From assembly GCA_036924285.1 (NCBI GenBank), contig JAYKYS010000006.1:28246001-28310000 (forward strand): a DNA stretch of 64,000 bases, in the 5' to 3' direction. Of this stretch, positions 43,332 through 55,900 are shown piece by piece (position 1 is the first letter of the stretch; each line of letters opens with the position of its first letter). Position numbers and translations under genes: made by a program. The notes under the pieces were generated by a model, which worked only from the letters and a program-made list of their open reading frames with translations, was not told the origin of the DNA and searched no databases. This DNA is from Asterella californica (taxonomy: Eukaryota > Streptophyta > Marchantiopsida > Marchantiales > Aytoniaceae).

Positions 43332-44890
43332 ATAGTAACTGAAGTGACAACTCCAAATTTAGTAAGATTGAACATGCTATCTTAAAGGTGGCAGTTTTTC
43401 AGTGTAAAATTAGTTAGGATACCATGTGGCAGCATAGGTAACGTAGGCAACAAAATGGATGGCTAATTAGGAAGAGGAACCGCTTGCATGTGGGGTGACA
43501 ACCTCCTGTCAGCGCCTCTCTCTCCCTGATGGTCGTTCCCTCTGGTTCTCATGGCAGCGACATAAGTAGGATTGCAGCGTAAGAATGGAGCTTGCTGCTG
43601 CACACCCATATCGATTCTATGGTGCAGGCAGACTAGACACATTAGAGACACATGACAGATAGTTCTTGGCAAACTACACCCGTCGTTGGAAACATATGAA
43701 TAGTCTTGGAATACACAGGAGGGGTCTGCATGCTCGTACCAGCAGTGGTTCGAAGATGTAGATAGAGGTAGTGGACAGTTTAGGAGCAGGGAACGGCATC
43801 CTCGTGCAGTCCTGTTGACTAGACTGGTGTGTCGAGGAGTAGACGCAGGAAGTAGAGGGAGTGAGCTTCCCAATGCCAATGTAACTTCTTCTCGGGAAAT
43901 AGATTGTTGATTTGAGTGCAGAAGCTTAATCCGTGTCTTCTAGGTGGTGGTTCCTTGAATTCGCTCCCAATTGTGCATGAGAAGTGTTCTTCTTGAGTGA
44001 CGGTGACTGTCAGCAGTTGTGGAAGTGTAGCTTGGCTCGTTCACTAGAGCACTTGGGATCTACGTACGGACGGTCTTATGGATAAGGGATCCCAGAAGAC
44101 AGAGTACTCAGAGCAGCGAAGTGAAGAAGAAAGAAGTCTTCTTCCCACAGCAGAAGACGACATCCTCGAGTAGAAGACGGTGCAACAGTACTCACGTTTA
44201 TCGTCTTCCTCCCCAAACTATTACAAGCAGGGATGGCTTGTTAGTCAGGATCCGGACTAGAAGCCTGTCAGAATCTTAATTTCTTCTTTTCATCTTGTTT
44301 TTCTCTTGTTTGGATTTTCTCATCTTCCCCATCTTCTCTCATCTTCTCCATCTTCTTACCTTCTTCTAGTGAGCTTCCGAGACTTCTATTGAGCTTCCGT
44401 GAAGGTGAATGTTGTTGTAGTGCTGCAGGAAGACTATTTCAGTAGGCAAAAGCCTGGGAAAGCTAAGGGGACATACACCCTGTGATTGATCTAACCCGTT
44501 GTTATGTGAGTGGAAGAGTAAGGTGTAACGACCGTTGCTAGTCGACTTCTGTGGAGCAAGACAATCTTCTGGAGGTGTGAGAAGACGAGTTGAACCCCCA
44601 GAAGACGAGAATCGCTTCAGGAAGACGATACTGAGAAGACTAGAAGAAGTGACCTGGAAGCAGGAAGATCGTCTTCCCGAGATTCTCTGTGAACAGTTGT
44701 GTGATATTTTAGTTAGTAGTTGTTTGTTTAGTTCCAGAGCACCTTTTGGAGTGTCTGGAAGACGCGTGGTTTTGTGAGAAGACGAGATTCCTAAGCAAAA
44801 TCCGTGTGTTTGTGTGTTTGAACAGATCTTAGAACTTAGAGCAGCGTTACTTGTGCAAATCCTCTGTGAGAACGATATCTTGTATACTAA
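43332..44890 (+). other. Non-coding, GAAGAC-rich interior of the retroelement
   Basis: No convincing gene. GAAGAC/GTCTTC stays frequent (for example 44094-44220 and 44568-44790). The gag, protease and first half of RT expected before 44891 are absent here. Confidence 0.5.
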
Positions 44891-45931
44891 ATGGGCAAAA
44901 GGAGTAATCTTATGTCACTACAAGACAAGTCGAAAACCACTTTCACTACTGATTGGGGCACGTACGCATACAATGAAATGCCGTTTGGTTTATGCAACGC
45001 ACCCGTCACATTCCAGAGATTGATGATTACAATCTTCAAGGAGTATCTTCGTACCTTCATGGAGATATTCTTGGATGACTTCTGTGTGTTTGGATCGAAA
45101 GAAGACCACCTGATATTCCTAAGGAAGTGTTTTCTGAAGTGTAGAGAACATCGTTTGGCTCTTCACCCTGAGAAGTGCTTCTTTGGTATGTCAGAGGGAA
45201 TTTTGCTAGGACATAGGATTTCTGGAAGAGGTATAGAAGTCGACTGTGCTAAGGTGGAAGTCATCATGAAACTCCACCCACTTGCTAACCTGACTCAGTT
45301 GAGAAGCTTCCTAGGCAACGTAAGATACTACAGGAGGTTTATTGACAGGTACGCAGAGGTAGCAGGAAGACTCACCAAGTTGCTGAAGAAGGACGAACCT
45401 TACATTTGGTCTTCTGAGCACCAGGAAGCATTCGAAGAAATGAAGAGGCTTCTGTCGGAATCCCCTATCCTAAGACCACCTGATTGAGAGAGAGTCTTTC
45501 ACATTTATGTGGATGTTTCTGCTTTCGCCATAGGGGTGGTGTTGAGTCAGAAAGATGAGAAGAAGAAGGATTATCCCATCTACTATGCGTGAAGACAACT
45601 CAGTGATGCAGAGAAGAAGTACTCGACAACTGAAAGGGAGTGTCTTGGCATGATTTACTCATGTAGGAAGTTTAGATACTATCTTCTAGCCAACCCGTTT
45701 GTCTTCTATGTGGATCATTTTTCTTTGAAACATCTTGTGAAGAAAGCAGATTTGTCTGGTATGATAGCTAGGTGGGTTCTCCTACTCCAAGAATTTACTT
45801 ACACAGTTGAGTACAGGCCTGGAAGACAGCATGTGAATGCTGACTATCTATCCAGATTGGAGACGGAACGACGAGAAGATGAAGTGGAAGACGAGTTCCC
45901 TGACGAGAAGCTGTTTTCAGGTTTCGCATAG
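44891..45931 (+). pseudogene. C-terminal half of gypsy RT plus RNase H
   Basis: Opens in mid-domain: DKSKTTFTTDWGTYAYNEMP, GLCNAPVTFQRLM, the catalytic IFLDDFCVFGS, then the RT thumb and LRSFLGNVRYYRRF. After TGA (45485-45487) the same frame gives RNase H: IYVDVSAFAIGVVLSQ, a second TGA (45590-45592) in YYA*RQLS, TTERECLGMIYS and FYVDHFSLKHL, then PGRQHVNADYLSRLE. The second stop stands where family members have Ser. The first half of the RT domain is missing. It pairs in sequence style with the half that ends at 30305. Confidence 0.8.
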
Positions 45932-46079
45932 ACACTTTCATCTAAGAGGGGGCGTACCGCCTGCTTCCCAGAAGACGAGACTAGATCTTCTGATCCAGTC
46001 TTTGCGACTTTCACAGAAGAGTCGATCTTCAAGGACTTGAGGAAGTTCTCGAAAGACCAACAATACCCAGAGGGATTGG

Positions 46080-47285
46080 ATGCGGAGAGATGGGAGCAGA
46101 AGGGCTATCTTCTTACACAAGGCAGGTCCTTACGCCATCTTCCAGGGTATCCTGTTTCGGAAGAGACATGACGAGAAGCTAAGGAGATGTCTTGAGCCCT
46201 CAGAGATTAAGCCAGTGATCACAAGTCTTCACTACGAGGATGCTGGGGGGTCACTACGGGCTGAAGACCACAATGAAGAAGATGTTAGACGCCGTATACT
46301 GGTGGCCGACCATGTACAGAGACACTTTTCAGGAGATCAGGAAATGTGATGCGTGCCAGAGAGTTGGAAGACCAACAGCTACTACTAGGTGGCCTCTTAC
46401 TCCCATTCTTCCGCTTGCTCCTTTTGAAAAGTGGGGAATCGACTTTGTTAGGCCTATCGCCCTGGTGACAAGAAGAACACGAGCACGGTATATTTTGATA
46501 GCTACCGACTATGCTACCAAGATGGTGGAAGGTGAAGCAACAAGTAGAACGACTCCGCAGTAGTAGCCAGGTTCCTCTGGCATAACATTATCACTCGGTA
46601 CGGATGTCCGCTAGAATTGGTATCAGATAGGGGTACTCATTTCTTAAATGAGACTATCTCCCTCTTGACCCAATACTTCAGGATTAAGCATAGGAAGACG
46701 ACGTCATACAACCTGAAAGCGAACGGACTGACGGAGAAGTCGAATGGTCTTCTATGTAACATCCTGAATAAGGTAACTGTTAACCATGCGTATGATTGGG
46801 ACACGAAATTACCATCTGTGTTATGGGCTTTCAAGATTTCACCCAAAGTCACGACCCTGAAGACACCTTTCTACCTAACTTATGGCATGACACCTATTGT
46901 GCCCATCGAGTTAGAGGTCCCTACTTACAGGTTAGCAGTAACCGAACGCATGGAAGAAGAAGAAAGTCAGGAGCAGCGTCTTCTGAACTTTGTAGAATTC
47001 GAAGAAGACAGGAATGCAGCTTTGGAAAAGACGTACGAGGTACAAGCGCAACGTAAGGTGAACTACGATGGCAAACTGAAGAAGGTGACCGTCGTGGATG
47101 AGGACTTAGTTCTTCTCTATGACAATCGACATCTTAAGTTCCCCGGGAAACTTCATCTTCGCTGGATGGGTCCTTACCGCGTCTTGGAGGTCTTCACCAA
47201 TGGTTCTTTGCAATTGGAAGAGTTGGACGGTACGTTGATGACCACTCACGTAAATGGGTGGCGTGTCAAGAAGTACTGGACGTGA
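46080..47285 (+). pseudogene. gypsy integrase, two frameshifts
   Basis: 46080-46260: RKRHDEKLRRCLEP and the first part of the zinc finger; 46240-46563: GGHYGLKTTMKKML, CDACQRVGRP, WGIDFVRP and ATDYATKMVE; 46617-47285: LVSDRGTHF, NLKANGLTEKSN, then a GPY-type end (LRWMGPYRVLEV) with no chromodomain. The catalytic Asp, Asp and Glu positions are present. An in-frame TAG follows the second segment (46561-46563). 57 bases after the stop comes GAGGGTGGGCGTA, a polypurine tract touching the LTR at 47343, so this integrase belongs to that LTR family. Confidence 0.8.
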
Positions 47286-47342
47286 ACAGAAGTGCTGAAG
47301 CGCTGATGTTTGCGAGGACGCAAACATTTGAGGGTGGGCGTA

Positions 47343-49411
47343 TGTGGTGCCCACAAATTACAGGGTTCACGAATTTTTGAAAATTTTAAGATTAATAACT
47401 TGTTTGTATAACTAAAGAAGCGTTGTTACTTAAGACTACGTCTTCCTTAGCAGGAAGATGATCTTACGAACTTTTCGTAATAAGAAGTTGACTTCTTCGG
47501 AAGACGACCGTCTTCCGAGAAGCGTCTTCTCGGCGGTGTCTTCAGAAGACGAAAGACGGCAGAAGACACGCATCTTCCAGAAGACGGCAACCGCGGAAGC
47601 ATAACCTGGTAAAAGAGTGGGTGTACCTACTAGGTAACACCAAGGAGGTAGGTAGGTCAGGTAGGTCATCTAGGTTCGGAACCCCTAAACTGCGGGGAAG
47701 ATGCGCAGGAAGCGCATTAGCAGATTTCCAACTTCCTGCAGCAGGAGCGTTTCTTGATTGAGAAGTTCGATTCGAGGGTGAGCTTTGAGTGAGGAGACAG
47801 CGAGGTGAAATCGAGTGAGGATTAGGATCGATTCGAAACTAGCAAGAAGGCGAGATCGAATTGCTGAAGCGCAGGAAGCATAGTAGGTGGAAGACGTTTT
47901 CTGTGAGCAACCGGAAGCTGACATTGGAGGGTGACTGAAGTGGAATCGAAGGTGGAATTGAGGCGTAGCCAGAAGCTGACAGCGGAAGCAGCCTTGTGGG
48001 GTCGCATTGGAGCTGGAACTCGAACCAAAAGCGCACGGAAGATCGAAGATAGCTCGGGAAGTCAACAGAAGACAGTAGAGGTTCTTCCCATGTTTTCTCC
48101 CCTTCCCCACTGCTTCTCGCCTTTGTTGGTATCCCCCGCGCTTCCCTAGTGGTTTGCAGGCAGCCTGATCGATCGATTCCCCCATCCTCATTTTCCTATT
48201 ATGACATTGGACGCGGAAGCGCTGCCCAATTTCTGTCAGACATCTTCTTCATTCTTCTCGAGTTCAATTCGAGCTTCCCTACTCCTAGCCCTCAAATTGG
48301 AGATCCCAGCTATCAATTTCCCTACCCTACCATCCCTCTACTCCCGAAACCTTGAACACAAGACGCTTCGGAAGATCAGAACATCTTCGGAAGACTGTCT
48401 TCGGAAGACGCTTCGGAAGCCCGACTGTCTTCGGAAGTCGACTGTACCCAATTCGTATCAAGAGTGGATTTGTGTTGGTTTTGTGTTAAGAGAGGTTTGG
48501 TACGAATTCCGAGTGGCTTGATGAGTTGTTTGTTATTTCGAGAGGTTGGAAGACGGGAACTAGGCCTGTGCCTCCCGGTCTCCAAGCTTCTCAACTCCAC
48601 ATCTTCCTAGAGAGACTAGAAGACTGGAAGGGCTGGCAAAATGCGCGAGAAGACGTGAGGGTCCACTTTGGGTCTCTTCTGTCCGACCCATAGCAGTCCA
48701 TCCCTTCTTCTTCCCGAACTTAAGAGAGAGTCGTGAGAAGTCTTGCTGGTTGAATCTGGAGAGAATGGTCGAGGGTCATGTTTTCCCACCGAGCAGCAAG
48801 CTTTTTCTGAGTGTGTATGAGAGGTGAGAAGTCAGAAGAACAGAGTGCAATTGTCTTGAGTCTATTGTGAGGATAGATTGCGCGTAGGAAGAAGAAGACA
48901 GGTGAAACCAGCGAAAGGAAGCCTGACTTTGGGAGGTCTTCCGAGAAAGACATTGAATCGGAAACTGTCTCGGGTGTCTTCCCAGAGGCCACTGTCACCG
49001 CAGGAGCCCGCAACCATCTTCTGAACCTGTTATGCACTCTACGTTTCGTGAATCTTATATCTTCTGATAGGAAGTAGGATGCAATGCAAGGTGGGTTGTC
49101 TTCTTGGTAATCCATGCGAGGCCTTGCTTAGTTGGGATTGTTTAGATATAGCTCGGAAGACGAGAGCTATCTAGGAAGTACTGTTAGAATCCCGGAAGAC
49201 AGAGTAGCTGTCTTATGGAAGACTAGTTTCGTCTTCTAAGAAGTAGAAGCTAGACTGTGGGCACTTGGGAAGAACAGAGCCTTCAGCTCACAGTAAGTGC
49301 GTGTGGCTTAGTGCAACAGATCTTCCAGTATGTCGATGCATCCTCGAGGGTTGATATTACCGGCAGCAGAGTTGGCCGAGGTCACACCCTTCAGTGTGGG
49401 CAGCGTTACCA
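47343..49411 (+). repeat. LTR plus leader of the GAAGAC-rich family, copy 2
   Basis: Matches 30306-32466 from TGTGGTGCCCAC onward, including CACGTC-free GAAGAC clusters and the first codons of the coiled-coil ORF (ATGCATCCTCGAGGGTTG). About 85 bases are missing near 49391 relative to copy 1. It ends at GCAGCGTTACCACC, where another LTR begins. As it reaches past the LTR into leader and ORF, it is the 5' end of a further, truncated copy rather than a simple 3' LTR. Confidence 0.7.
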
Positions 49412-49414
49412 CCA

Positions 49415-50164
49415 TCACTCATTCATACACCCACAAACTTATCAACTAAAAATCTCCATAAACTCATCAACTGAAATCTTCCATTCCAACGATGTCTCTC
49501 TAGTTCTCACATGCTAAAAATATCCCACACTCTCTATATTACTCAAGTTGTCATTACGACGATGTGAAAACAAGGATGATGAGCTCTTCTCTACTCTTCT
49601 ATTTATACATTCTAGGTTTTTACTTTGGTACCCTCTGGTAACTCAGCCGTAACTACTTTTACCGGGTTTTACTAAGATATTACTTAAGGTAAAAGCATTA
49701 ATCACATGGGCTTCTTACCTTTTCACATGGGCTTATTCGTTCAAAGTCAACAACTTCTAGAAGGATTCTGAAATATTCTCAAGGAATCTCGAATTTCCAC
49801 CCCCCTCTACACTAGGACCCACTAAAAAGGAAACATGTGGAATCTCTTCTTGTTTTTAATGCCCACAAAGTCCACAACTTTAATCCAACCACTAATATCA
49901 AGTCAAAAAGGAGATAAGGGATACTTTCCACCTCCTTTCTACCTTTTAGACAAGATGACAAGATAGTAGTGCTCACTCTTTAGCAAATATCTGAATTCTG
50001 CCAAAAATACAGCTAAGTTTAACCATAACTAACTTTTAGCTAGTCATGACTAACTTGATACCTCCTTAAAGTACTTTGGCAGCAAATAAACATTCTCAAT
50101 ACTTAGTTATAACTAAACACCTTACTAATAGACAAACTTCCTATGTGTAACATAGGTCGTTACA
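49415..50164 (-). repeat. Truncated copy of the left gypsy LTR
   Basis: Nearly identical to 5067-5816, ending GGTCGTTACA; the outer 160 bases of the full LTR (4904-5066) are missing. No gypsy coding sequence adjoins it: the GAAGAC-rich leader is on the left and copia on the right. Confidence 0.85.
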
Positions 50165-51127
50165 GTCCAGTAAGGTCTAGGTATGGTCTTCTCGTTCAAC
50201 GTCACACGAGCAGCTTCTGCTATGTGTAGATTCTTGAAAGAAACTCGCCTCCTCCATCATATCTCAAACAAAGGATAGATGCTCCAGATTGTTTCTCCAC
50301 CAACTTGCAGAAAGTCTGGAATGCTGACAGTACTTCGATAAAGGACTTATTTCTCAACAAATAGATCCAAGTATAGCGAATGATCATCAATGAACGACAC
50401 AAACTACTAGAAACTCGTCACACTTGACTTAGAAGTAGTCCATACATCAATGTGAACAAGCTCCAGAAGCTTATTCGCTCTACTACCTGATCACTTAAAG
50501 GGCAATCTAGCTTGCTTGCCGAATTGACATGCTGCATAGACTCCAGTGGGCTCACTGGATTCGAATTTGAACAGATCTATAACCAGGTCAGAACTCGGAA
50601 GGCTTTTCAGCCTCTGAAAGTTCATGTGCCCAATTCGCTTGTGACAGATGTCAATGTCAGACACTACTGGACCACTCTGTCCATACATGGCAGCCTGTAA
50701 CTTAAGCGCAGATGCATCTAGTTTAAACAGCCTGTCACTCTTGCTACCTCGAGCTATGACAGTGCTATTTGAATCTTCAATAAAGCATCCATCTTTAATG
50801 AAGCGCACTTGCAGACCCTGCTCTATCAACTGTCTCACGGATAGCAGGTTTCTAGTCAACGTGGATACATGTAAGACATTCCGTATACCAGTAAATATTT
50901 ATAGGTATACGGAATGTTGAAGCAGGAATGTCAAGTGGAATGTTATCCTTGTGTTGGATCTTGTGTTTGATGTCATCTCCTGCCACCATAAACTGTGGAG
51001 TCTCCACATGCTCGTGTGTACTGAACCACTCCCAATGAGGAGTCATGTGACTGGTGGCGTCGGAGTCAATCACCCAGTCAATCAGTGACTCGAAAGCCGC
51101 ATAACTCTGATGCGTAGTAATCAGCAA
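50165..51127 (-). pseudogene. Ty1/copia protease to integrase fragment
   Basis: 51127-50852: protease, with WVIDSDATSHMT where D-S-G-A-T is usual (Gly to Asp). 50859-50491: TRNLLSVRQLIEQGL, ICHKRIGHMNFQRLKSL and CQFGKQARLPFK, the GAG-pre-integrase zinc region. 50402-50220: SFIEVLSAFQTFCKLVEKQS and LRYDGGGEFLS of the integrase core. It is cut at 50164/50165 by the gypsy LTR; no RT is present. A 42-base perfect foldback (50876-50917) separates the protease and pre-integrase frames. Confidence 0.8.
50876..50917. other. Perfect 14-bp foldback in the copia protease region
   Basis: ACATTCCGTATACC (50876-50889) and GGTATACGGAATGT (50904-50917) pair without mismatch around a 14-base AT-rich loop. 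It lies where copia normally runs straight from protease into the pre-integrase region, and it breaks the frame. Confidence 0.85.
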
Positions 51128-52300
51128 CTGCTCCGAATAGACTTGTTCAGTGACTGCATAGCCTTGTTGGTTGTTGTTATCTTGCTGGAGGTTGTTGTCA
51201 TATTGGTGTCTTTGGTCGTTCTACTTCTTATAGCACTGATTCGCATTGTGACCTTGCTTCTTGCAGTAGTTGCAAGAACCAGGCGCTCGTCTCTAGTTGT
51301 TAGAGGAACCAGACTGTTGCTGGTTCTGCTGGTTCTGCTGGTTCTACTGGTTCTACTGCTGCTGCGATTGTTGTTGCTCTCCACGATCCCGTCCATGTCC
51401 AGCACCTTTGCCACGACCCCTACCTCGAGATCCTCCAGAATCTGCAAAATAGACAGATTCTTGCTGGCCCGTCGAAGTAGAACTTCCCAGTAGGCGCACC
51501 TCATCTCCTAACATCATAGAAACAAGTTCATCAAACCGCGGAAGAGGTTCTCTGGTTGAAATCGATGTCATGAACTGTTTGTACTCTGCAGGCAGTCCCT
51601 GCAATGTGATTCTGATCAAGACAGTGGGATCAATCTCGACTTTGATAGAAGATAGCTGATCCACGAGTTGCTTGACATGATTCACGTAGTCGTTGATGCA
51701 CATCGACCCCTTCTTCACGTGGGTTAAGTACTATAATGAACGCAACTCTTGTTTTGTGTTGCTAAGACATGCTTCGGTTCAATCCTTGACTGTGGGATGT
51801 TAAAATACATCGATAAGAGAGCGTCCCGCCTTAGGGAGAAGCATCAGCGTGAGCAGGTGTGGACGTGTTGAAATGCTGCAGCAATTGCAGCTTATGTGCC
51901 TCTATTCTGGATTGAAATAGACGCACGAGTGCATCCCAAGTTTTCTTGGGTGTATCGCAATCCTGAATGTGGTCGATCATCGATACTGAAACTGTCAGCG
52001 CGATGTAGTGAATCGCCTGATACAAGCGCTTCTTCCACTCCTTGAATTTCGGAGCAGAATTTGATAGTTCAGGCGCTTTCTCCTCCTCAGTGATAAGATC
52101 CCATAGATCTTGTCCCTGCAGGAAAGTCATCATCCGGAACTTCCACACTTGGTAGTTGTTCTTGTCGAGCTTCTCTCCAGTGATCAAAGATACGGACTCC
52201 GTCATAGCTGTAATGTTGAAATTGCTCTGTTTTGTACGCGGAAAACCTCACAGAACCTTCACGAAACTCATCTTTCCACACCGTGCGATCAAGAGTTGTC
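51128..52300 (-). pseudogene. Ty1/copia gag
   Basis: 52205-51831: MTESVSLITGEKLDKNNYQV, DLITEEEKAPE and TPKKTWDALVRLFQS, the usual copia gag domain. 51718-51353: KKGSMCINDYVNHVKQLV, RITLQGLPAEYKQF, then an Arg/Gly-rich and Gln-rich tail. Further left, an intact knuckle CNYCKKQGHNANQC occurs near 51285-51240. About 110-150 non-coding bases (51719-51850) separate the two gag parts and look inserted. The leucine/valine-rich frame on the opposite strand is a by-product of the repetitive tail. Confidence 0.8.
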
Positions 52301-52954
52301 ACAAGTCACAAGAAGTCGACTCCGCGAACTCCTCCTACAGCGAGAGTGAAGAAAGAACTTTTCTACGAACTGTAGGTGTACAAAACACGACGAAAACGTC
52401 GAAAGAACACACCAAGAAAGGTCGAAATTGGACCAAATGAAGTCAGAAATGAGCATGCGACCTCATAAAATTTTCCAAATTTTCCAAATAGCTAGCCAGT
52501 ATTTGTTTTAGACTCAAGTGCTAAAAATTTCATTTTGAAGATCTGTCGCTGGAAATCTCCAAATCGATTGAAACTTGACCGAGTACACATTTTGCACCTT
52601 ATGCACAGGACAGCCCTCTAACTAACTGTAACTACCCTAACCACTCCGGCTAATGTTAGCCATCGATCTACTAGAGCTTGGGACTATATCAACAAGATTC
52701 ACTTTTCTCAGACAACATTTGTACTTTGTAATATACATATGAGCACCGTGACTGATAATGAGAGTCATGTGTGGATGACTTTGCTCGAGTTTGAAATTCA
52801 CTTGAACAGGACTTTTAAATTGCTTAGAATTTCATTCCGAGCAGATAGACACGACCCAGTTGTTAACAAAAATGTTTATGAATCATGACATTATAGATCT
52901 TGTACATACAATATCATTTTACTGAAATTGGAAACTTACATGCTGTTTGCACAG
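52301..52954. other. No gene; boundary between copia and the right-end gene
   Basis: AT-rich in places with repeated AATTTTCCAAATTTTCCAAAT (about 52468-52488). No frame of interest. The copia element's 5' LTR might be expected here, but I cannot see a second copy to define it. Confidence 0.4.
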
Positions 52955-55900
52955 TCAGATGACACCATTCACAGATAACGGTCGGTTGACAATAACTATC
53001 TTATGATCTAAAGCCCACAGAACTAATCGATCAAGTAACATCTCGTTAGAATCTGCAGAATGACCAACAAAAGGTTGTCTTCTTACTCGTTTCTCATCGA
53101 TGCTAGATATTAATTTATTAGCTTGGTTGTTTTCTTGAGCCATGAACGTTTTCAGATTGCTGTAAACATTCTGTTTTTGACTCAACCCCATTGCAAACAT
53201 CGCAATGTTCAACTTGCTTTCCCAGTTGAATAATTTAAAGACCTGATCTGGATCTGCAACTATCTGTTGGGAGAAAACAAAACATGTTAAGAACTAGATT
53301 CAAGCTAGATTGAAACAAGAACTAAAGAAGAAGAATCGATATTACCTTCACTTGAATAAAAAGATGCTTCTTGATACTCAAAGAACTCAAGGAAACATAT
53401 CTAGTCTCAAGCTGCACTGCCCAAATAAAATTCTTAACATAGTCTGTAATGCGGATCTAAAGATCGATGTGCATGAGGTTTAGAAAATGTTTACCTCGTG
53501 GATCGCTTGGAAAGAAGGAAGGTTCGCTTGGAAAGGAGGAAGGTTTGGATCAACCGCTTGTAATACAGGCTGGCTAGGTCTCGAAACAGTAGAGATGTGA
53601 CATTTCTCCAGTAACGTTAGTCGTGATCGTATCACAGTTGACAATGATTGTGCATTCAATGTTACAATTCTGCAATGCAATACTGATTAATATTGAATCT
53701 GAAATGCATTTTTGCACAAAACTATCTACTAAATCTAGTACAAGGATGTTTGCTTTTACAAAATTGAAAGCTAACTTATACATACTTAGAAGGTGCTCCA
53801 CTGGACCAGCTATCATTGAACTGTGACTTGTTTTGATCCATTCTTGGATCCAACTGTAACTTCTGCACTGGTTGTGGAATGTGACGTGTTTTTTTCTTGA
53901 ACAAGAGTGTAGACGATGGAGTCCTACCCGGCACTTGGACATTAACAAAAGGCTGTGTATTGTTATAGATATCCATGATTGGTCTCTTGTCTTGAGCTAT
54001 CTTGCTGGTAGTATCGGTGTCAATTGACTCAAGAGTAGTTCAACTGTCTAGAGGAGAACGGGACGAAGAAGGGAACAAGGGTGCGTGTATGCTACATGTA
54101 GTTTCTGGAGTCAACTCTTTACAGTTTTCATGCCCATACACAAAGGGAGAATGAAACATAGAGCTCAAATTTCCTTCATGGTCACCAGCGTTCGGAGAAA
54201 GAAGCTCTATATCCCCTGATGAACTTGACCTTTTGTCTACAGTTTTGCTCGCCACATGCAACTATAAATGAGAAGAAGAAACTATAGAAGAAGGAGGGAG
54301 AGGATTTGTAGCGTGCAAGGATGAATCACGGGGAGGGACTATAGACTCCTGTATTGATGAACCCAAGGGGATGGCAGATCTGCATGCATGAATAACTATT
54401 TTATCCTCGGCATTTGGCCCTAAACTAACCATTGTATTACTAGCGCTCCGTGGCATTGCAGTAGTAACAGTATAAGGATCTAGTACTGCAACAATCGGAA
54501 GAGCAACGCAATCTGACGGAATAGTTGATGCAGCAAGTACCTTATTATTTTGAAGACAAATGTCAGTACTTGTATCAGGTCTTGATGGCACCACTCATGA
54601 TCAAATGAAGTTTTCATATTGCATGGATTCGACTATGGAGACCTACCATCTGTGTTCGTCCAACCTTGCAATCAGCTGCAGTCATGGAGAATTCTTCTGC
54701 ATCATTAGAGTTATGAACTCCGGTCGAACGTAGATCTTTGCTAGAGTTGGAGTTATCAATGTTTCTGATATCAGCATCCGAATCGGAGTCTTCATCCTTG
54801 GATGGCCATGCTATAGTCGTCGTAACCAACTATAATGGATCCGTTAAGTAAATTGCTGGAAACTGTATAATATCACCCTGTACAGTAATTCAATATCAGT
54901 ACCACCTAGAAGCAGAAGCAAAAATTAGTGCAAACCATCGCAACATGTAAAGTACTAACATTAACTTCAAAGACACGGTACGTATCATGAAAACATAAAA
55001 GAAAAGAACTAACTACATCGGCTTGTTTAGTGTCATACCGCAGAAAGAGTAGAACACCATTTTGCATGATCTCGTCTCCATTGTTCTCCGCATGGAACAT
55101 ATAACTCAGAAGGTGTACTGTTTCTGTCATATCCAGATCTAGGCTCGTGGTTTGGATAAATTTCCATAACTTGGATGCTAAATACTAGATATGGAGTTCT
55201 TCGGATAACACTAACAGCTTTATCTTTCTCGAACGCGTAAGAAGTTGGGAGCAAAGCATGCCACAATTTGTGTACACTATCGGATGAAATAGATTTCATC
55301 AAATCTTTGTTTAAGACAGCTATATATTCACATGGAACTTGCATGAGAACACCTCTCAGTTCTACCAATGCAATGTTAGTAAATATGTCACTGGAAATAT
55401 CTTGTGTATCATCGATATTATGAATATCATTCTTCGAGTCTAATTTCTAACATTGCGCATCAAGAGACTTTTGGTTATATCGACCATGTTTTTTATGATC
55501 CTTGAACCAACCTTTCAACGGATCATATGGCTGGCAATGGAAAACGACACTGATCCATTGTACTTGGAAAACCAATGGTTCCAATGACTCACAAACTTGC
55601 GTGATATAGTCTAACGTGATCTTTTCTGCCTTTGAGTCTGTACGAAAGTTAGAACTGAATGCAAGATCGACTACTGGATTGGATCTATCTCTGAATGCAC
55701 TTCTGAGCAGTCTGATATTACGATTATAGACATGTTTTGTTCGAGGATGATACTTTGGCACATACGTACTATCCCACTCAGTCTTGGGTACACCAGGCGG
55801 CTTTGGACGCCAGACGCGCTTATATAACAACTCAGTCAATGCACAACTTTCTGAGTTTATGGCAACAATTATTGGATCTGACACACATTGGTCTAACGAC

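Noticed and set aside
51110..51493. Leucine/valine-rich plus-strand membrane protein
   Set aside because: It is the exact antisense of the repetitive Gln/Thr/Arg-rich copia gag tail.
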